From NCBI GenBank assembly GCA_019239895.1, contig JAFAZH010000049.1:1-64000 (forward strand): 64,000 bases of DNA. The letters are read 5' to 3'. Of the stretch, positions 7,769 to 16,580 are shown one piece after another (the first letter of the stretch is position 1; each line of letters starts with the position of its first letter). The notes under the pieces were generated by a model. The model was not told the DNA's origin and ran no database searches. It was given only the letters and a program-made list of their open reading frames with translations. Position numbers and translations under genes: made by a program. This DNA is from Abditibacteriaceae bacterium. Its GTDB lineage: Bacteria; Armatimonadota; Abditibacteriia; Abditibacteriales; Abditibacteriaceae.

Positions 7769-10700
7769 CTACCCTACCCCATCATGCGGTTCATGGCGCA
7801 GCGGTAAGATCACAGTGAAAGTGGTGCCCACGTCCGGCTCGCTGGTGGCGGTGATGGTGCCGCCGTGTCGCTCGGCGATGCGGCGGCAGATGGCGAGGCC
7901 CATGCCGGTGCCCTCGTATTCGCTGCGGCCATGCAAACGCTGGAACGGCAGGAAGACGCGCTCGGCGTGCTTGGGGTCGAAGCCGATGCCGTTGTCTTGC
8001 ACCGTGAGACGACACGAGCCGCCACCCTCTAACCTCTGGGAATGCACCCGGATGACGGGCGCGGCACCGGGGCGCTGAAACTTGAGCGCGTTGGTCACAA
8101 GATTCAGCAGTAGTTGATGCATCTGCGCCGGATCAGCCTGTAACTCCGGTAGCGGGCCAACTTCTACCTGAGCACCGGTCTGTTCGATGCGCAGCTCCAA
8201 ATCGGACAACACTCCTTGCATCACGTCAGGTAAGCTGACGCGCACAAAGGGGCGAGCCTGGGTCGAGATGCGCGACAGGCAGAGCAAGTCTTTAATGAGA
8301 CCGTTCATGCGGGCGGCGGCGCTTTGCATCCGCATCAGATAATCCTGCCCGGCCTCGTCTAACTGGCCGCTGTGCTTGGTTTTCAAGCGGTCGCCAAAGG
8401 CTTGAATTTTTCGCAGCGGCTCTTGCAGGTCGTGCGAGGCGACATAAGCGAACTCTTGCAACTCGCGGTTGCTGCGCTCCAGCTTAGTGGCATACTCTTG
8501 TAATTGCAGTGTCATTTGACGGTGCTCGGTCACATCCCGCGCCAGACTGAGGATACACTGCTGACCATTGAGATCAATTAAAATCAGACTGGCTAAAATA
8601 TAGCGGATTTGCCCATCCGGGCGACGGATGGCTAATTCATAATCGTGCAGCATTCCGTCACGGTGCAAAGCTTGCATCATTTGAGCACGCTGTGCCATAT
8701 CCACCCAGGCATTGACTTCATAGGTGCTATGGCCCACCATTGTCTCGCGGCTCCGCCCGAAGAGATGCTCCATGCTGGCATTGACATCCAGGATGGTGCC
8801 GTCTGCCGACGTGATGCTGATGCCGATGGGACTGGCATGAAAAACCTCAGCAAATCGTTGCTCCGACTCGCGCAGCGATTGCAACATCTGCTGCCGTTCG
8901 GTGATGTCATGCACCACCGACAGCATGGCCTGTTGGCCCTGATAGGTAATCGGCGTGCCCGCATACTCAATTTCCACTAAGGTGCCATCAAGACGAGTAA
9001 GCTTCGATTCAATGTGGCGCAGCGTGCCGCCGGACAGCATCCGGGGCAAACTTTCCCGTGAGGCGGCATGGCGTTCCGGGCGAATCAGAGCGAAGACAGA
9101 AACGCCTTCTAACGAGGCGGCATCCGGCGCCCGCACCAGTTCGGCTGCCGCGCTATTGGCAAACAGAATCTTCTCCGTATCATGCACAAAGACGGCGTCG
9201 GGCGCTAACTCCACCAACTGGCGATAACGCTCCTCGCTTTCGCGCATCTGCTCTTCAATACGTTTACGCTCAATCAAGTTGCTCAGTAAGGAACCATAGA
9301 CGGCCAGTAGCTCCTGCTGTATTTCATCTACGGGAGCGCCCGTGATGGCCGTATCATTAAACAGCACCCCAATCGGGGCGGACGGAGAATGGATGGGCGT
9401 AGCGACCACCCAGCCCTTCGCCGCCGCGCCCTTCCCTACACCCATCGTTGCACCGTCTTTATTTACAGTCGGAGCAGTCTTGGCACCATAATACCAGAGG
9501 GCGCGGGGCGCAGTCCCGTTATGGTTCACAGCAGCAGCTTGCTCGTTGCTGGCCGCACTCAGAGCAGCGTCGCCGGTGGCGGCCATGCTGGTAGCGTCGT
9601 GGCTTAAAGCGTCCAGCGTGTCTAAGACCGTAGCAGTGCGCGGCTTGAACAGAAAAATATCGGCCCAGAAGCGGGCGGCAGTAAACCGCAGATGATGCTC
9701 ATCGCAGGTGTGCCCTTGTGCGTCGGTGCCGTAAGTGCCCTCAATGTCGCCAGAGGCGGTGCTCAGAAACAGGCCGCAGCGTTCCAGACCCAGCCGCTCG
9801 CGGGCTAATTCGACACCCCGCCGTTCCAGGGTCTCCAGGTCAGGAGCCGTCAATAACTCATCGGCGGCGGCGATGACTGCCTGCAACCCGGCGGCGAAAG
9901 CGGCCTGCTGCTGCTGGGCGTGTTTGCGTTCGGTTACGTCGGTGCAAACGCCGACGAGTTGCCATTGCCCTGGGGTCGTCACCACGACCCGCACATCTTC
10001 GGCCATCCAGCGGGTGGTGCCATCGGCCAGGCAGCAGCGATATTCCTGCTTGTAACCGGGCCAGCCTTCCTGGATGGCGCGGTGTGCCCGCTCATCACAG
10101 CGCGCGGTATCTTCCGGCGGACGACTTCTGGCCCACGCGCTGGGCCAGTCCTCACCGGGCGCGCACTCGACTGGCAAAAACCGCGCGGCAGCTTCTTCGT
10201 CGAGCACACTCAGACGCCAGCACTGACGGCCCTCCCGGTAATACAAATCGGCGGTCCACAGCAGACATTGCGCGCCTTCGAGGATCTGGCGCATCATCGC
10301 TTCGCTGGCCTTACGCTCGCTGATGTCCTGCACCATGCCGATACCATAGCGCGGCTGGCCCGCGCTATCATGGATCAGTGAAGCGGTTAGGTTACCCCAG
10401 ACAACGCGGCCATCTTTGTGCAAGTAACGCTTTTCTAAGGTAAAGGAAGCCAGCTCACCATTGAATATCTGATTGACTAAGGCTTCTTCCCGACGCCAAT
10501 CATCGGGATGCGTGATGGCTTCAACGGATAGCCCGGCAAACTCCTGTGCCGTATAGCCCAGCATCTTCATCAATTGGCCATTGGGCTGGATAACGCGGGA
10601 GTGTAAATCCACTATCGCCATGCCCAGCGGCCCTTCATCGAAGATTTTGTGAAACCTCTCTTCGCGTTCGCGCAAGTTGTCCACTGTCTGCTGGCGTTCG

Positions 10701-11938
10701 GTCACATCGCGCCAGGCGATAGCGTAACCATCCTCGAACTTCACGATTTGAATATCCAGATAACGCAGCAGGGTAGACTCCCTGGCCACCTTGTAGCGGT
10801 AAGCGAAGGACTCCAGGAGGACGGGCTGGCCGGTTTCCACCACCTCCACAAAGTGTTGGAAGAGGCCGGACTCGATTTGGTCGGGAAACATTTCGAGGGC
10901 GGTATGGGCTAAATGCTCCTCACGGGGAATCTGCGTGAGACGGCAACCGGCATCGTTGATGTACAGGCAATGAAAATCTATAATTTGGCCCTGTGTATCG
11001 CGTATCGCGCGCGTGATGGCAAAGCCATCCATGAGGGCTTCCACCGAGGTGCGAAAGCGAGCTTCGCTCTGACGCAAAGCGGCTTCGGCAGCTTTGCGCT
11101 GGCTGGCATCGCGCATAGTGGAAATCCAGCCAATGGGCTGATTTTCCTCATTGCGCAACGAGGTGACGGTGGACTCCACATAAAACTCGCATCCGGTGGC
11201 GACCACGCGCATAATTTTATCGCCCTGCCAGCCGCCCCCCGTGTGCCAGGCGCGGGCGCGGGCTTCCGTCGCTGCCGCCTCATCTATCCAGCGCACCGCG
11301 TAAACCTCGTCACGGTGACGGCCCAGCGCCGCCTCGCGGGGCACTTGCAGCAATTCTTCGGCAGCTTCGTTCCAGTAGATAATTTTTTCTTCTAAATCTA
11401 TGGCGACCACCGCATCATGCACCTGTTGCAGCACATTGGCCTGAAAATGCATCCTTTGCAGCGTTTCCTGATGCCCGACAACCTCATGAGCATTGACGAC
11501 GAGGGCACCCACCGCCGGGTCATGCAGCAAGTTGGTGACGGTATTTTCAAACCAGTGCCAGCTTCCATCCTGGGCGCGCAAGCGCAGCACGATGCCTTTA
11601 TCCCGCTCCGCTGCGGGGTCTGGCTCGTGTTGGACTAACCATTGCAAATCCGCCATCGCCTGGGAGGTGTCGTCGGGATGAACGAATTCAAAAAACTGAT
11701 GGCCCATCACCTCGGCAGGCGCATAGCCCAGCGCCCGCGTGACCGCAGGCGAAATGTAACGAATCGTCCCATCCGCCGCCATCAAGGTGATAATATTGGG
11801 GCTATGTTGCACCAGGAGACGATACAACGCCGCCTGCTCCTCCGCTTGGCCATCAGGCCGCTGGCTACCAGCTTGATGGCCATCAGCATGGCCATTGTCC
11901 CCAAATTGTGCCTGCGCCCTTTCATCCCCTACTTGCAT
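7769..11938 (-). CDS. Multi-PAS sensor histidine kinase
   Basis: This 1389-residue soluble sensor kinase shows no transmembrane segment. Reading in order, I count about seven PAS-type modules, near residues 40-150, 165-280, 290-410, 425-540, 545-670, 910-1020 and 1030-1145. Many end in the D(V/I)(T/S)ER linker typical of PAS-PAC units. A GAF-like module lies at about 690-900, interrupted by a low-complexity Ala-rich stretch. The HisKA helix carries the phosphoaccepting histidine near residue 1169 (ASHDLQEPL). HATPase_c motifs follow: the N box NLVTNAL, the G1 box DNGIGF and the G2 box GTGMGLAI. The protein lacks a receiver domain, and no response regulator gene lies beside it. The signal is likely cytoplasmic (redox, ligand or light), but cofactors cannot be assigned. 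Confidence 0.93.
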   Translation of the reverse strand: MQVGDERAQAQFGDNGHADGHQAGSQRPDGQAEEQAALYRLLVQHSPNIITLMAADGTIRYISPAVTRALGYAPAEVMGHQFFEFVHPDDTSQAMADLQWLVQHEPDPAAERDKGIVLRLRAQDGSWHWFENTVTNLLHDPAVGALVVNAHEVVGHQETLQRMHFQANVLQQVHDAVVAIDLEEKIIYWNEAAEELLQVPREAALGRHRDEVYAVRWIDEAAATEARARAWHTGGGWQGDKIMRVVATGCEFYVESTVTSLRNEENQPIGWISTMRDASQRKAAEAALRQSEARFRTSVEALMDGFAITRAIRDTQGQIIDFHCLYINDAGCRLTQIPREEHLAHTALEMFPDQIESGLFQHFVEVVETGQPVLLESFAYRYKVARESTLLRYLDIQIVKFEDGYAIAWRDVTERQQTVDNLREREERFHKIFDEGPLGMAIVDLHSRVIQPNGQLMKMLGYTAQEFAGLSVEAITHPDDWRREEALVNQIFNGELASFTLEKRYLHKDGRVVWGNLTASLIHDSAGQPRYGIGMVQDISERKASEAMMRQILEGAQCLLWTADLYYREGRQCWRLSVLDEEAAARFLPVECAPGEDWPSAWARSRPPEDTARCDERAHRAIQEGWPGYKQEYRCCLADGTTRWMAEDVRVVVTTPGQWQLVGVCTDVTERKHAQQQQAAFAAGLQAVIAAADELLTAPDLETLERRGVELARERLGLERCGLFLSTASGDIEGTYGTDAQGHTCDEHHLRFTAARFWADIFLFKPRTATVLDTLDALSHDATSMAATGDAALSAASNEQAAAVNHNGTAPRALWYYGAKTAPTVNKDGATMGVGKGAAAKGWVVATPIHSPSAPIGVLFNDTAITGAPVDEIQQELLAVYGSLLSNLIERKRIEEQMRESEERYRQLVELAPDAVFVHDTEKILFANSAAAELVRAPDAASLEGVSVFALIRPERHAASRESLPRMLSGGTLRHIESKLTRLDGTLVEIEYAGTPITYQGQQAMLSVVHDITERQQMLQSLRESEQRFAEVFHASPIGISITSADGTILDVNASMEHLFGRSRETMVGHSTYEVNAWVDMAQRAQMMQALHRDGMLHDYELAIRRPDGQIRYILASLILIDLNGQQCILSLARDVTEHRQMTLQLQEYATKLERSNRELQEFAYVASHDLQEPLRKIQAFGDRLKTKHSGQLDEAGQDYLMRMQSAAARMNGLIKDLLCLSRISTQARPFVRVSLPDVMQGVLSDLELRIEQTGAQVEVGPLPELQADPAQMHQLLLNLVTNALKFQRPGAAPVIRVHSQRLEGGGSCRLTVQDNGIGFDPKHAERVFLPFQRLHGRSEYEGTGMGLAICRRIAERHGGTITATSEPDVGTTFTVILPLRHEPHDGVG

Positions 11939-12022
11939 AATGCACCGTCCACTCGTTTACAACACTAAAACTTCAATTTGATTAGGCAGTAGTTTACGTG
12001 ATTTGCCCGGTAGGATAATAGG

Positions 12023-12142
12023 CGTCTTTCTATAAAGACGGCGGGCGGTAGTCGGTGGTCGGTAGTCAGTTGTCGGTAGTCGGTGGGGAAGACCAAAGGG
12101 ACGCGACTTCGTTAGCCTGTGGTTTCCTTAACCGACCACCGA
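12023..12142. repeat. GTCTTT hairpin plus heptad-repeat element
   Basis: CGTCTTTCTATAAAGACG (12023-12040) is a short palindrome of a type repeated elsewhere in the window. It is followed by six heptads of the TCGGTAG/TCGGTGG/TCAGTTG kind (12045-12086). A 12-bp matching arm returns at 12131-12142. The spacer (GGGGAAGACC ... GGTTTCC) matches the loop of the 1404-1515 element in reverse orientation, so both are copies of one dispersed element. Confidence 0.75.
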
Positions 12143-12149
12143 ATAAGTA

Positions 12150-12297
12150 AGCCGGGCATTGAAATACCCGGCCGGGAGGCGGTCAAGCCGCCAAGCGTCC
12201 TGCCGGACGCCACACGATAGAGTAGGAGTTTGAAGCCGTCCGCGAGGACGGTTGGCTTTAGCCTTCCTGCCAGGTATTTTCAATGCCCGGCCTGCCA
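12150..12297. repeat. Nested palindromic intergenic element
   Basis: AGCCGGGCATTGAAATACC near 12151 is matched by its inverted counterpart GGTATTTTCAATGCCCGGC near 12271-12289. Between them lies a second hairpin with stem CCGTCC...GGACGG (about 12236-12251). No gene is visible. The nested structure in a 600-bp gap suggests a structured RNA or a small non-coding repeat; I cannot tell which. Confidence 0.55.
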
Positions 12298-12412
12298 GCT
12301 TATTTGCGATCCGATTGACCCCCGCCGCCAGACACACAACGCACAGCATTGGACGGATTGCCAAAGCTGTATGTTCCCCCTTTTCGGCTCTCAAAAGGCC
12401 ATTTAAGTATTC

Positions 12413-12480
12413 TTCACATTTATTCACCCAAGCTTCACAATGCTTCACATTTATTGACAGGCGCTTCACAGAAGCTCACG
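12413..12480 (+). promoter_or_regulatory. Phased array of TTCACA hexamers with promoter
   Basis: TTCACA, TTCACC, TTCACA, TTCACA, TTGACA, TTCACA and a weaker CTCACG start at 12413, 12423, 12434, 12444, 12454, 12465 and 12475, with 10- or 11-bp steps. A -10-like GATAAT follows at 12492-12497, so the last copies cover the -35 region. This is the geometry of a promoter activated by a PhoB/OmpR-family regulator. The target gene starts at 12542. Confidence 0.65.
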
Positions 12481-12541
12481 TCTGGCAGAGGGATAATACG
12501 CGACAGAAGACACCGTTACAGCAGGATTCAGGGAGGACGTT

Positions 12542-14053
12542 ATGAACAGAGTGGGCAAGACAGTCATCGCATCCAGCTTGGTCGTTGGCAGTGGTCTGGC
12601 GTGGAACTTGAAAATCGCGCCATTGCGTGCCGAACCACCGTCGGGCCTGGTGCCGCTTCAAAGCGGTTCGCTGGATGCTAACGGCGCAACACTGCGGGAA
12701 CAACAACGCGCTGTGCGCCACCAGCCGCGCCCGCGTTTGATGGCCCCACCAACCGGGACAGCCAAATTCGGCGACCCCTTGCGTGGCCTGACCACCGCGC
12801 AATTAGCCGCGTTTACGGCAGGGAAGGACGAATTTACCAATGTGGAAACGATAGAATCCGGGCTGGGGCCGATCTTCAATGAGAGTTCCTGTGTGGCGTG
12901 CCACTTCACCGGGGCGACTGGTGGGGCCAGTTCAACTTTCGTGACGCGCTTTGGCCGCCTGGTCAACGGCACCTTCGACCCGCTCGCCAGCCTCGGCGGC
13001 TCGCTGCTGCAAGCGAAGGCGATAGACCCCAGCATCCGCGAAGTGGTGCCCTCCCAGGCTAATGTCATCGCGCATCGCCAGACGACACCCCTCTTTGGTC
13101 TGGGCTTGATTGAAGCGATTCCCGACGATGAAATTCGCGCCAATGCCGTTGCCTCGGCTCCGCCCCCTGGTGGTTCTGGTGGCACGCAGCCCATCGCCCC
13201 GGCACCCAGTGGCCCTGCCCCCATTGGCCCACCGCCCATTGGCCCTGCGCCCATTAATCAGCCACCCACTGGGTCGCTTCCGACTAATCCACCGCCAGTC
13301 GGCATCAGGCCAGGCACCGGAACCGGCGGCTTTCAACCGCGTGACTTTAACTTAGCTGCCGATGGCATCTTAGGTCGCGCCGCAACTATCACCGATGTGG
13401 TGAGTGGCCAGCAGCGGGTGGGACGCTTCGGCTGGAAAGCGCAACAGGCCACCCTCCTGGCCTTTGCGGGCGACGCTTACCTCAATGAAATGGGCATCAC
13501 CAATCGCCTCTTCCCCACCGAAAACGCGCCCAATGGCAACCTCGCCAAACTCAAGGCTTTCGACCACGTCAAGGATATTGAAGATGCCGTTGACCCCACC
13601 ACAGGCCGCTCCGATATTGATACAGTGACCGATTTTATGCGCTACCTGGCACCACCGCCAACCGTGCCATTCACCGCCTCGGCTAGCGCGGGTAGTGTCC
13701 TTTTTGACAACATCAACTGCTCTGGCTGCCATAAGCCCGTGATGTTCACTGGCTCCAACTCCATTGCGGCGCTCGACCGCAAGCCGGTGCCACTCTATTC
13801 CGATTTATTGCTGCACGACATGGGTTCACTCAACGATGGCATCGCTCAAGCCGATGCAGGCACCGACGAGATGCGCACCCCGCCCCTCTGGGGTCTGCGG
13901 GCCAGTGCCCCCTACCTGCACGATGGCCGCGCCGCCACCATCGAAGCCGCCATCCTCGCCCACGATGGCGAAGCCCTCAACGCCCGTGACCGTTACGCCC
14001 ACCTGACGCCCCAACAGCGCCAGCAGATATTGGATTTCTTGAATTCGATTTAG
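12542..14053 (+). CDS. Di-heme c-type cytochrome, DUF1111 family
   Basis: This 503-residue exported protein has an N-terminal hydrophobic segment at about residues 8-25. Two heme c motifs are visible, CVACH at about 117-121 and CSGCH at 393-397. The C-terminal PPLWGLRASAPYLHDGRA signature is typical of the DUF1111 (di-heme oxidoreductase, 'thiol oxidoreductase') family. The opening KDEFTNVETIESGLGPIFNESSC is also characteristic. Unusually, a Pro-rich insertion of about 55 residues (about 207-260, APIGPPPIGP-type repeats) splits the protein between the two hemes. Its role is probably electron transfer or oxidation in the periplasm. The promoter carries a phased hexamer array, and the gene ends at a strong hairpin shared with the convergent rep gene. 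Confidence 0.9.
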   Translation: MNRVGKTVIASSLVVGSGLAWNLKIAPLRAEPPSGLVPLQSGSLDANGATLREQQRAVRHQPRPRLMAPPTGTAKFGDPLRGLTTAQLAAFTAGKDEFTNVETIESGLGPIFNESSCVACHFTGATGGASSTFVTRFGRLVNGTFDPLASLGGSLLQAKAIDPSIREVVPSQANVIAHRQTTPLFGLGLIEAIPDDEIRANAVASAPPPGGSGGTQPIAPAPSGPAPIGPPPIGPAPINQPPTGSLPTNPPPVGIRPGTGTGGFQPRDFNLAADGILGRAATITDVVSGQQRVGRFGWKAQQATLLAFAGDAYLNEMGITNRLFPTENAPNGNLAKLKAFDHVKDIEDAVDPTTGRSDIDTVTDFMRYLAPPPTVPFTASASAGSVLFDNINCSGCHKPVMFTGSNSIAALDRKPVPLYSDLLLHDMGSLNDGIAQADAGTDEMRTPPLWGLRASAPYLHDGRAATIEAAILAHDGEALNARDRYAHLTPQQRQQILDFLNSI

Positions 14054-14062
14054 TGCTGCGCC

Positions 14063-14142
14063 GACCCCCACCCAGCCTCCTCCAGCCCACGTGGGGCCAT
14101 ATTGATGGCTCCACGTGGGCTGGAGGAGGCTGGGTGGGGGTC
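14063..14142. terminator. Long perfect hairpin between convergent genes
   Basis: GACCCCCACC...CACGTGG (14063-14094) pairs exactly with 14111-14142. The pairing extends inward through GGCCAT/ATGGCT to a 4-base loop, giving a stem of about 38 bp. It separates the 3' ends of the cytochrome and rep genes, so it could terminate both. A second copy, inverted relative to this one, is at 34587-34670. Confidence 0.75.
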
Positions 14143-14160
14143 TGTGTCATCCTTTCCTCT

Positions 14161-16377
14161 TCAACTCTGCGCCACGCGCTGTTTGACGATCTGCCACTCT
14201 TCATCGTTAAGGCGAGCGCCTTTGCGGTAGGTGTCGAGGTCATCGGCGGTGATGTCGCCGCGCTGGAGCATGTCGCCTAAGAAGCTAATCCAACGTTCAA
14301 GCTGGCCTGAGTTTGTGCTGGGTTCGCTGGTGGCAGCGTGCAGGTGCTGCTGGCGGAAAGGGCGATCCCGAAGTAGTTCGCGGCGGGCGGCGACCCAGGC
14401 GGGATGCTCCTCGTGAATGTCCAGCCACGAGAGGACACCGATGCGGCGGCGCACCTGGTCGTTGACCAGACGTTGCTTGTCCTCGTCCAGCCCGCCATAA
14501 TAACTGTCCACTTTTGCATACAGCTTGCTCATGCGCAGGTCGGAGCGTTGCTTGCGGGTATTGGTCTTTTCCGTCTGGCGAGCGTGTTCCACAGCACGCT
14601 GACGGGATGCCAACTCGTTGGCTAGGGCACGCGCTTCGGCCTCCTTGCGGGCCACAAAGCCCGATGGCGGTTGCCAGCCACCACGCACGGCAGCCACAAA
14701 GGTCGCGGCGGGGTCGGTGGGCTTGCGGTCGGACAGGCAATCGAGTTGCTGCTCCAAAACTTCGGCGGGTAGCGTCTTAATTAAATTTTCGGCAGTTTCG
14801 CGGCTGACGTTAATGTCCAGCATCCGCTGCATCAGGGCCGATTCTTCCGCAGAAGCAGCGGGAAGTTGCTGATACGATTCGCCCAGCCCCAGCAGGTTGC
14901 TAAAAGCGTAGCAAATCTTCTCACCCTTGCGCGTCTTCATAGGGGAATACGACACGCCCTTCAAAAAGCCACGATCCACTAATTCATCGTGCGCCGGTTT
15001 AAGGCGCTCTTTCATCTTGGAAGCGTAGGGCGTGCGGCGCAGCCCCAGATGGCGGCTATACAGGGTTTCCAGTTCGATTTCAAAGCTGGGGCGGCCATCA
15101 TAAGCTTTTTTGCCTAAATAGCGATAGAGCGAGAGCGCAATATCCCCTTTGAGCGCAAGGGCGAAGCCTAAGTCGAAGGTGCGCATATAGCCGCTCTGGA
15201 AAGATTGGAAGATCACATCGTTCCACTTGAAAAACGAGAGAGGTAACTCGCGGCTCTCCTCATGCGGTTCGGCCTGCTTCTTTTTACCCGGCTTGGCTTT
15301 GCGGCCACCCTTCTGGGCCACTACTTCCACGTTGTCAATAATCGAAAAAACCACATCGCGGAACGACTTGGCCTTGGCATCCCAGAAGGCATTGCGGGCC
15401 GTGATGGTCATGCCCTTGAGCCGTTGAAACGAGTTCATCAGGGCTTCGTAGTTCTTTTGCGTGTTGGTATAACCCAGTCGCTTTACAAGATCATAACGCG
15501 TAAAGGGCACCGTCTGTTGAAAACCGCAGTCGCGGGTCAGTTCCATCAATACCAGGTAAACCCGCAAGTCGGCGGCGGTGGGCAGGCCCAGCGTGGGCGA
15601 ACCTTCCACCTTCCAGGAAGCTTTGATATTTTTACCGGTGACAGGGTGCCGTCCTTCCCACTCCTGGTAAATCACTGCTCGCTTATCTTCGTGCTTCCAG
15701 AGGGAGGCCCAGGGATACTCGATCAGGTTTAGTTCGTCCTTGCCGCCCCGGATTAAGTCGGCGGCCCCCATCATGGGCGTGATGGCCAGCGGCGCAGGGG
15801 CCGCGCCCGTTGCGCTATCCAGGTTGATGGACGCGGGCATGTCTGCATTCATACGATTGGATGAGGTCTTTTTATGGGGTGCGGCTTTGTCCGGCTCTGC
15901 CCTGCCCGCCCGCTTATCCCCGCGCAATACCGTCACTTCGTAGTCGCCCCCGGCATCCCTGTTGCTGTCCCGATCACCGGCACTATCTCCGGTAAATTCC
16001 AGGACTGAGCCATCGAGCATAGAAAGCACGAGCGTCTCGGCAACCTCGCCCACAGCCGTTGGCTCTCTGGTGGCCGTTGATTGCCTACTAGCTGTAGTCT
16101 TAGTAGTCGTATTCTTAGTGGATGTCGGTTCAGGCACGGCGACGGCGGGGGCCACCTTGGAGGCGGGCGCGGCGCGGCCCCTGGGCTTGGGCTGGTCAGG
16201 CGCGGCCCCATTTTTGGACGCGCCAGATATGCGGCGCGCGCCGGATTTAGGGGAAGTTACTGTTTCCCCGTCGAGTATGAGTTGTGGGGCCGGGTTGCGT
16301 GGCTGCTGATGTGGCGGCTTACGCGGTTGGGCCGGTGGAGTGCGTTTTGGCTGCGATGTTAGCTTCAATTGTTTCAT
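14161..16377 (-). CDS. Replication initiator protein, RPA family
   Basis: This 738-residue plasmid-type initiator should bind the iterons upstream of its start and open the origin. The first 200 residues are Pro/Ala/Thr-rich and look disordered. The conserved initiator region spans about 210-480. It begins NLIEYPWASLWKHEDKRAVIYQ and includes the winged-helix-like segments DLRVYLVLMELTRD, RYDLVKRLGYTNTQKNYEALMNSFQRLKGMTI and the GDIALSLYRYLGKKAYD helix, which are typical of RPA-type (RepA-like) proteins. The C-terminal 200 residues are highly charged and helical. The gene lies directly beside 15 direct iterons and one inverted iteron, which supports the call. Autoregulation through the iterons is likely but inferred. 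The start codon overlaps a weak parS-like palindrome. Confidence 0.88.
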   Translation of the reverse strand: MKQLKLTSQPKRTPPAQPRKPPHQQPRNPAPQLILDGETVTSPKSGARRISGASKNGAAPDQPKPRGRAAPASKVAPAVAVPEPTSTKNTTTKTTASRQSTATREPTAVGEVAETLVLSMLDGSVLEFTGDSAGDRDSNRDAGGDYEVTVLRGDKRAGRAEPDKAAPHKKTSSNRMNADMPASINLDSATGAAPAPLAITPMMGAADLIRGGKDELNLIEYPWASLWKHEDKRAVIYQEWEGRHPVTGKNIKASWKVEGSPTLGLPTAADLRVYLVLMELTRDCGFQQTVPFTRYDLVKRLGYTNTQKNYEALMNSFQRLKGMTITARNAFWDAKAKSFRDVVFSIIDNVEVVAQKGGRKAKPGKKKQAEPHEESRELPLSFFKWNDVIFQSFQSGYMRTFDLGFALALKGDIALSLYRYLGKKAYDGRPSFEIELETLYSRHLGLRRTPYASKMKERLKPAHDELVDRGFLKGVSYSPMKTRKGEKICYAFSNLLGLGESYQQLPAASAEESALMQRMLDINVSRETAENLIKTLPAEVLEQQLDCLSDRKPTDPAATFVAAVRGGWQPPSGFVARKEAEARALANELASRQRAVEHARQTEKTNTRKQRSDLRMSKLYAKVDSYYGGLDEDKQRLVNDQVRRRIGVLSWLDIHEEHPAWVAARRELLRDRPFRQQHLHAATSEPSTNSGQLERWISFLGDMLQRGDITADDLDTYRKGARLNDEEWQIVKQRVAQS

Positions 16378-16580
16378 GTGAACCCCCGCCAGGTTTCCAC
16401 TCTTACTTTAACAAATTTTAAAAAAACAACAACATCAGTGTCGCCCAAGTCTGAGTCCTGTGCAAGAATGATGCGCGTCTGGTTACAGTTGTTGTTAAAT
16501 ATAACAAAGTTATAGTTATTGTTACGCAAGATTTTAGGGGCAAAATCGCCTAGGGCTGCATAGGCGCAGCCTCCGACCAT
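16378..16580. other. AT-rich leader of rep, candidate DNA unwinding region
   Basis: This stretch between the rep start and the first iteron contains A- and T-rich runs, notably at 16410-16432 and 16485-16530 (TTGTTGTTAAATATAACAAAGTT). It contrasts with the GC-rich genes around it. AT-rich DNA beside iterons is where origin melting usually begins. The rep promoter should also lie here, but I cannot fix its boxes with confidence. Confidence 0.5.

Noticed and set aside
16370..16385. Second parS-like palindrome TGTTTCATGTGAACCC at the rep start
   Set aside because: Thirteen of 16 matches and the palindrome centre is broken; it overlaps a start codon, so chance is likely.
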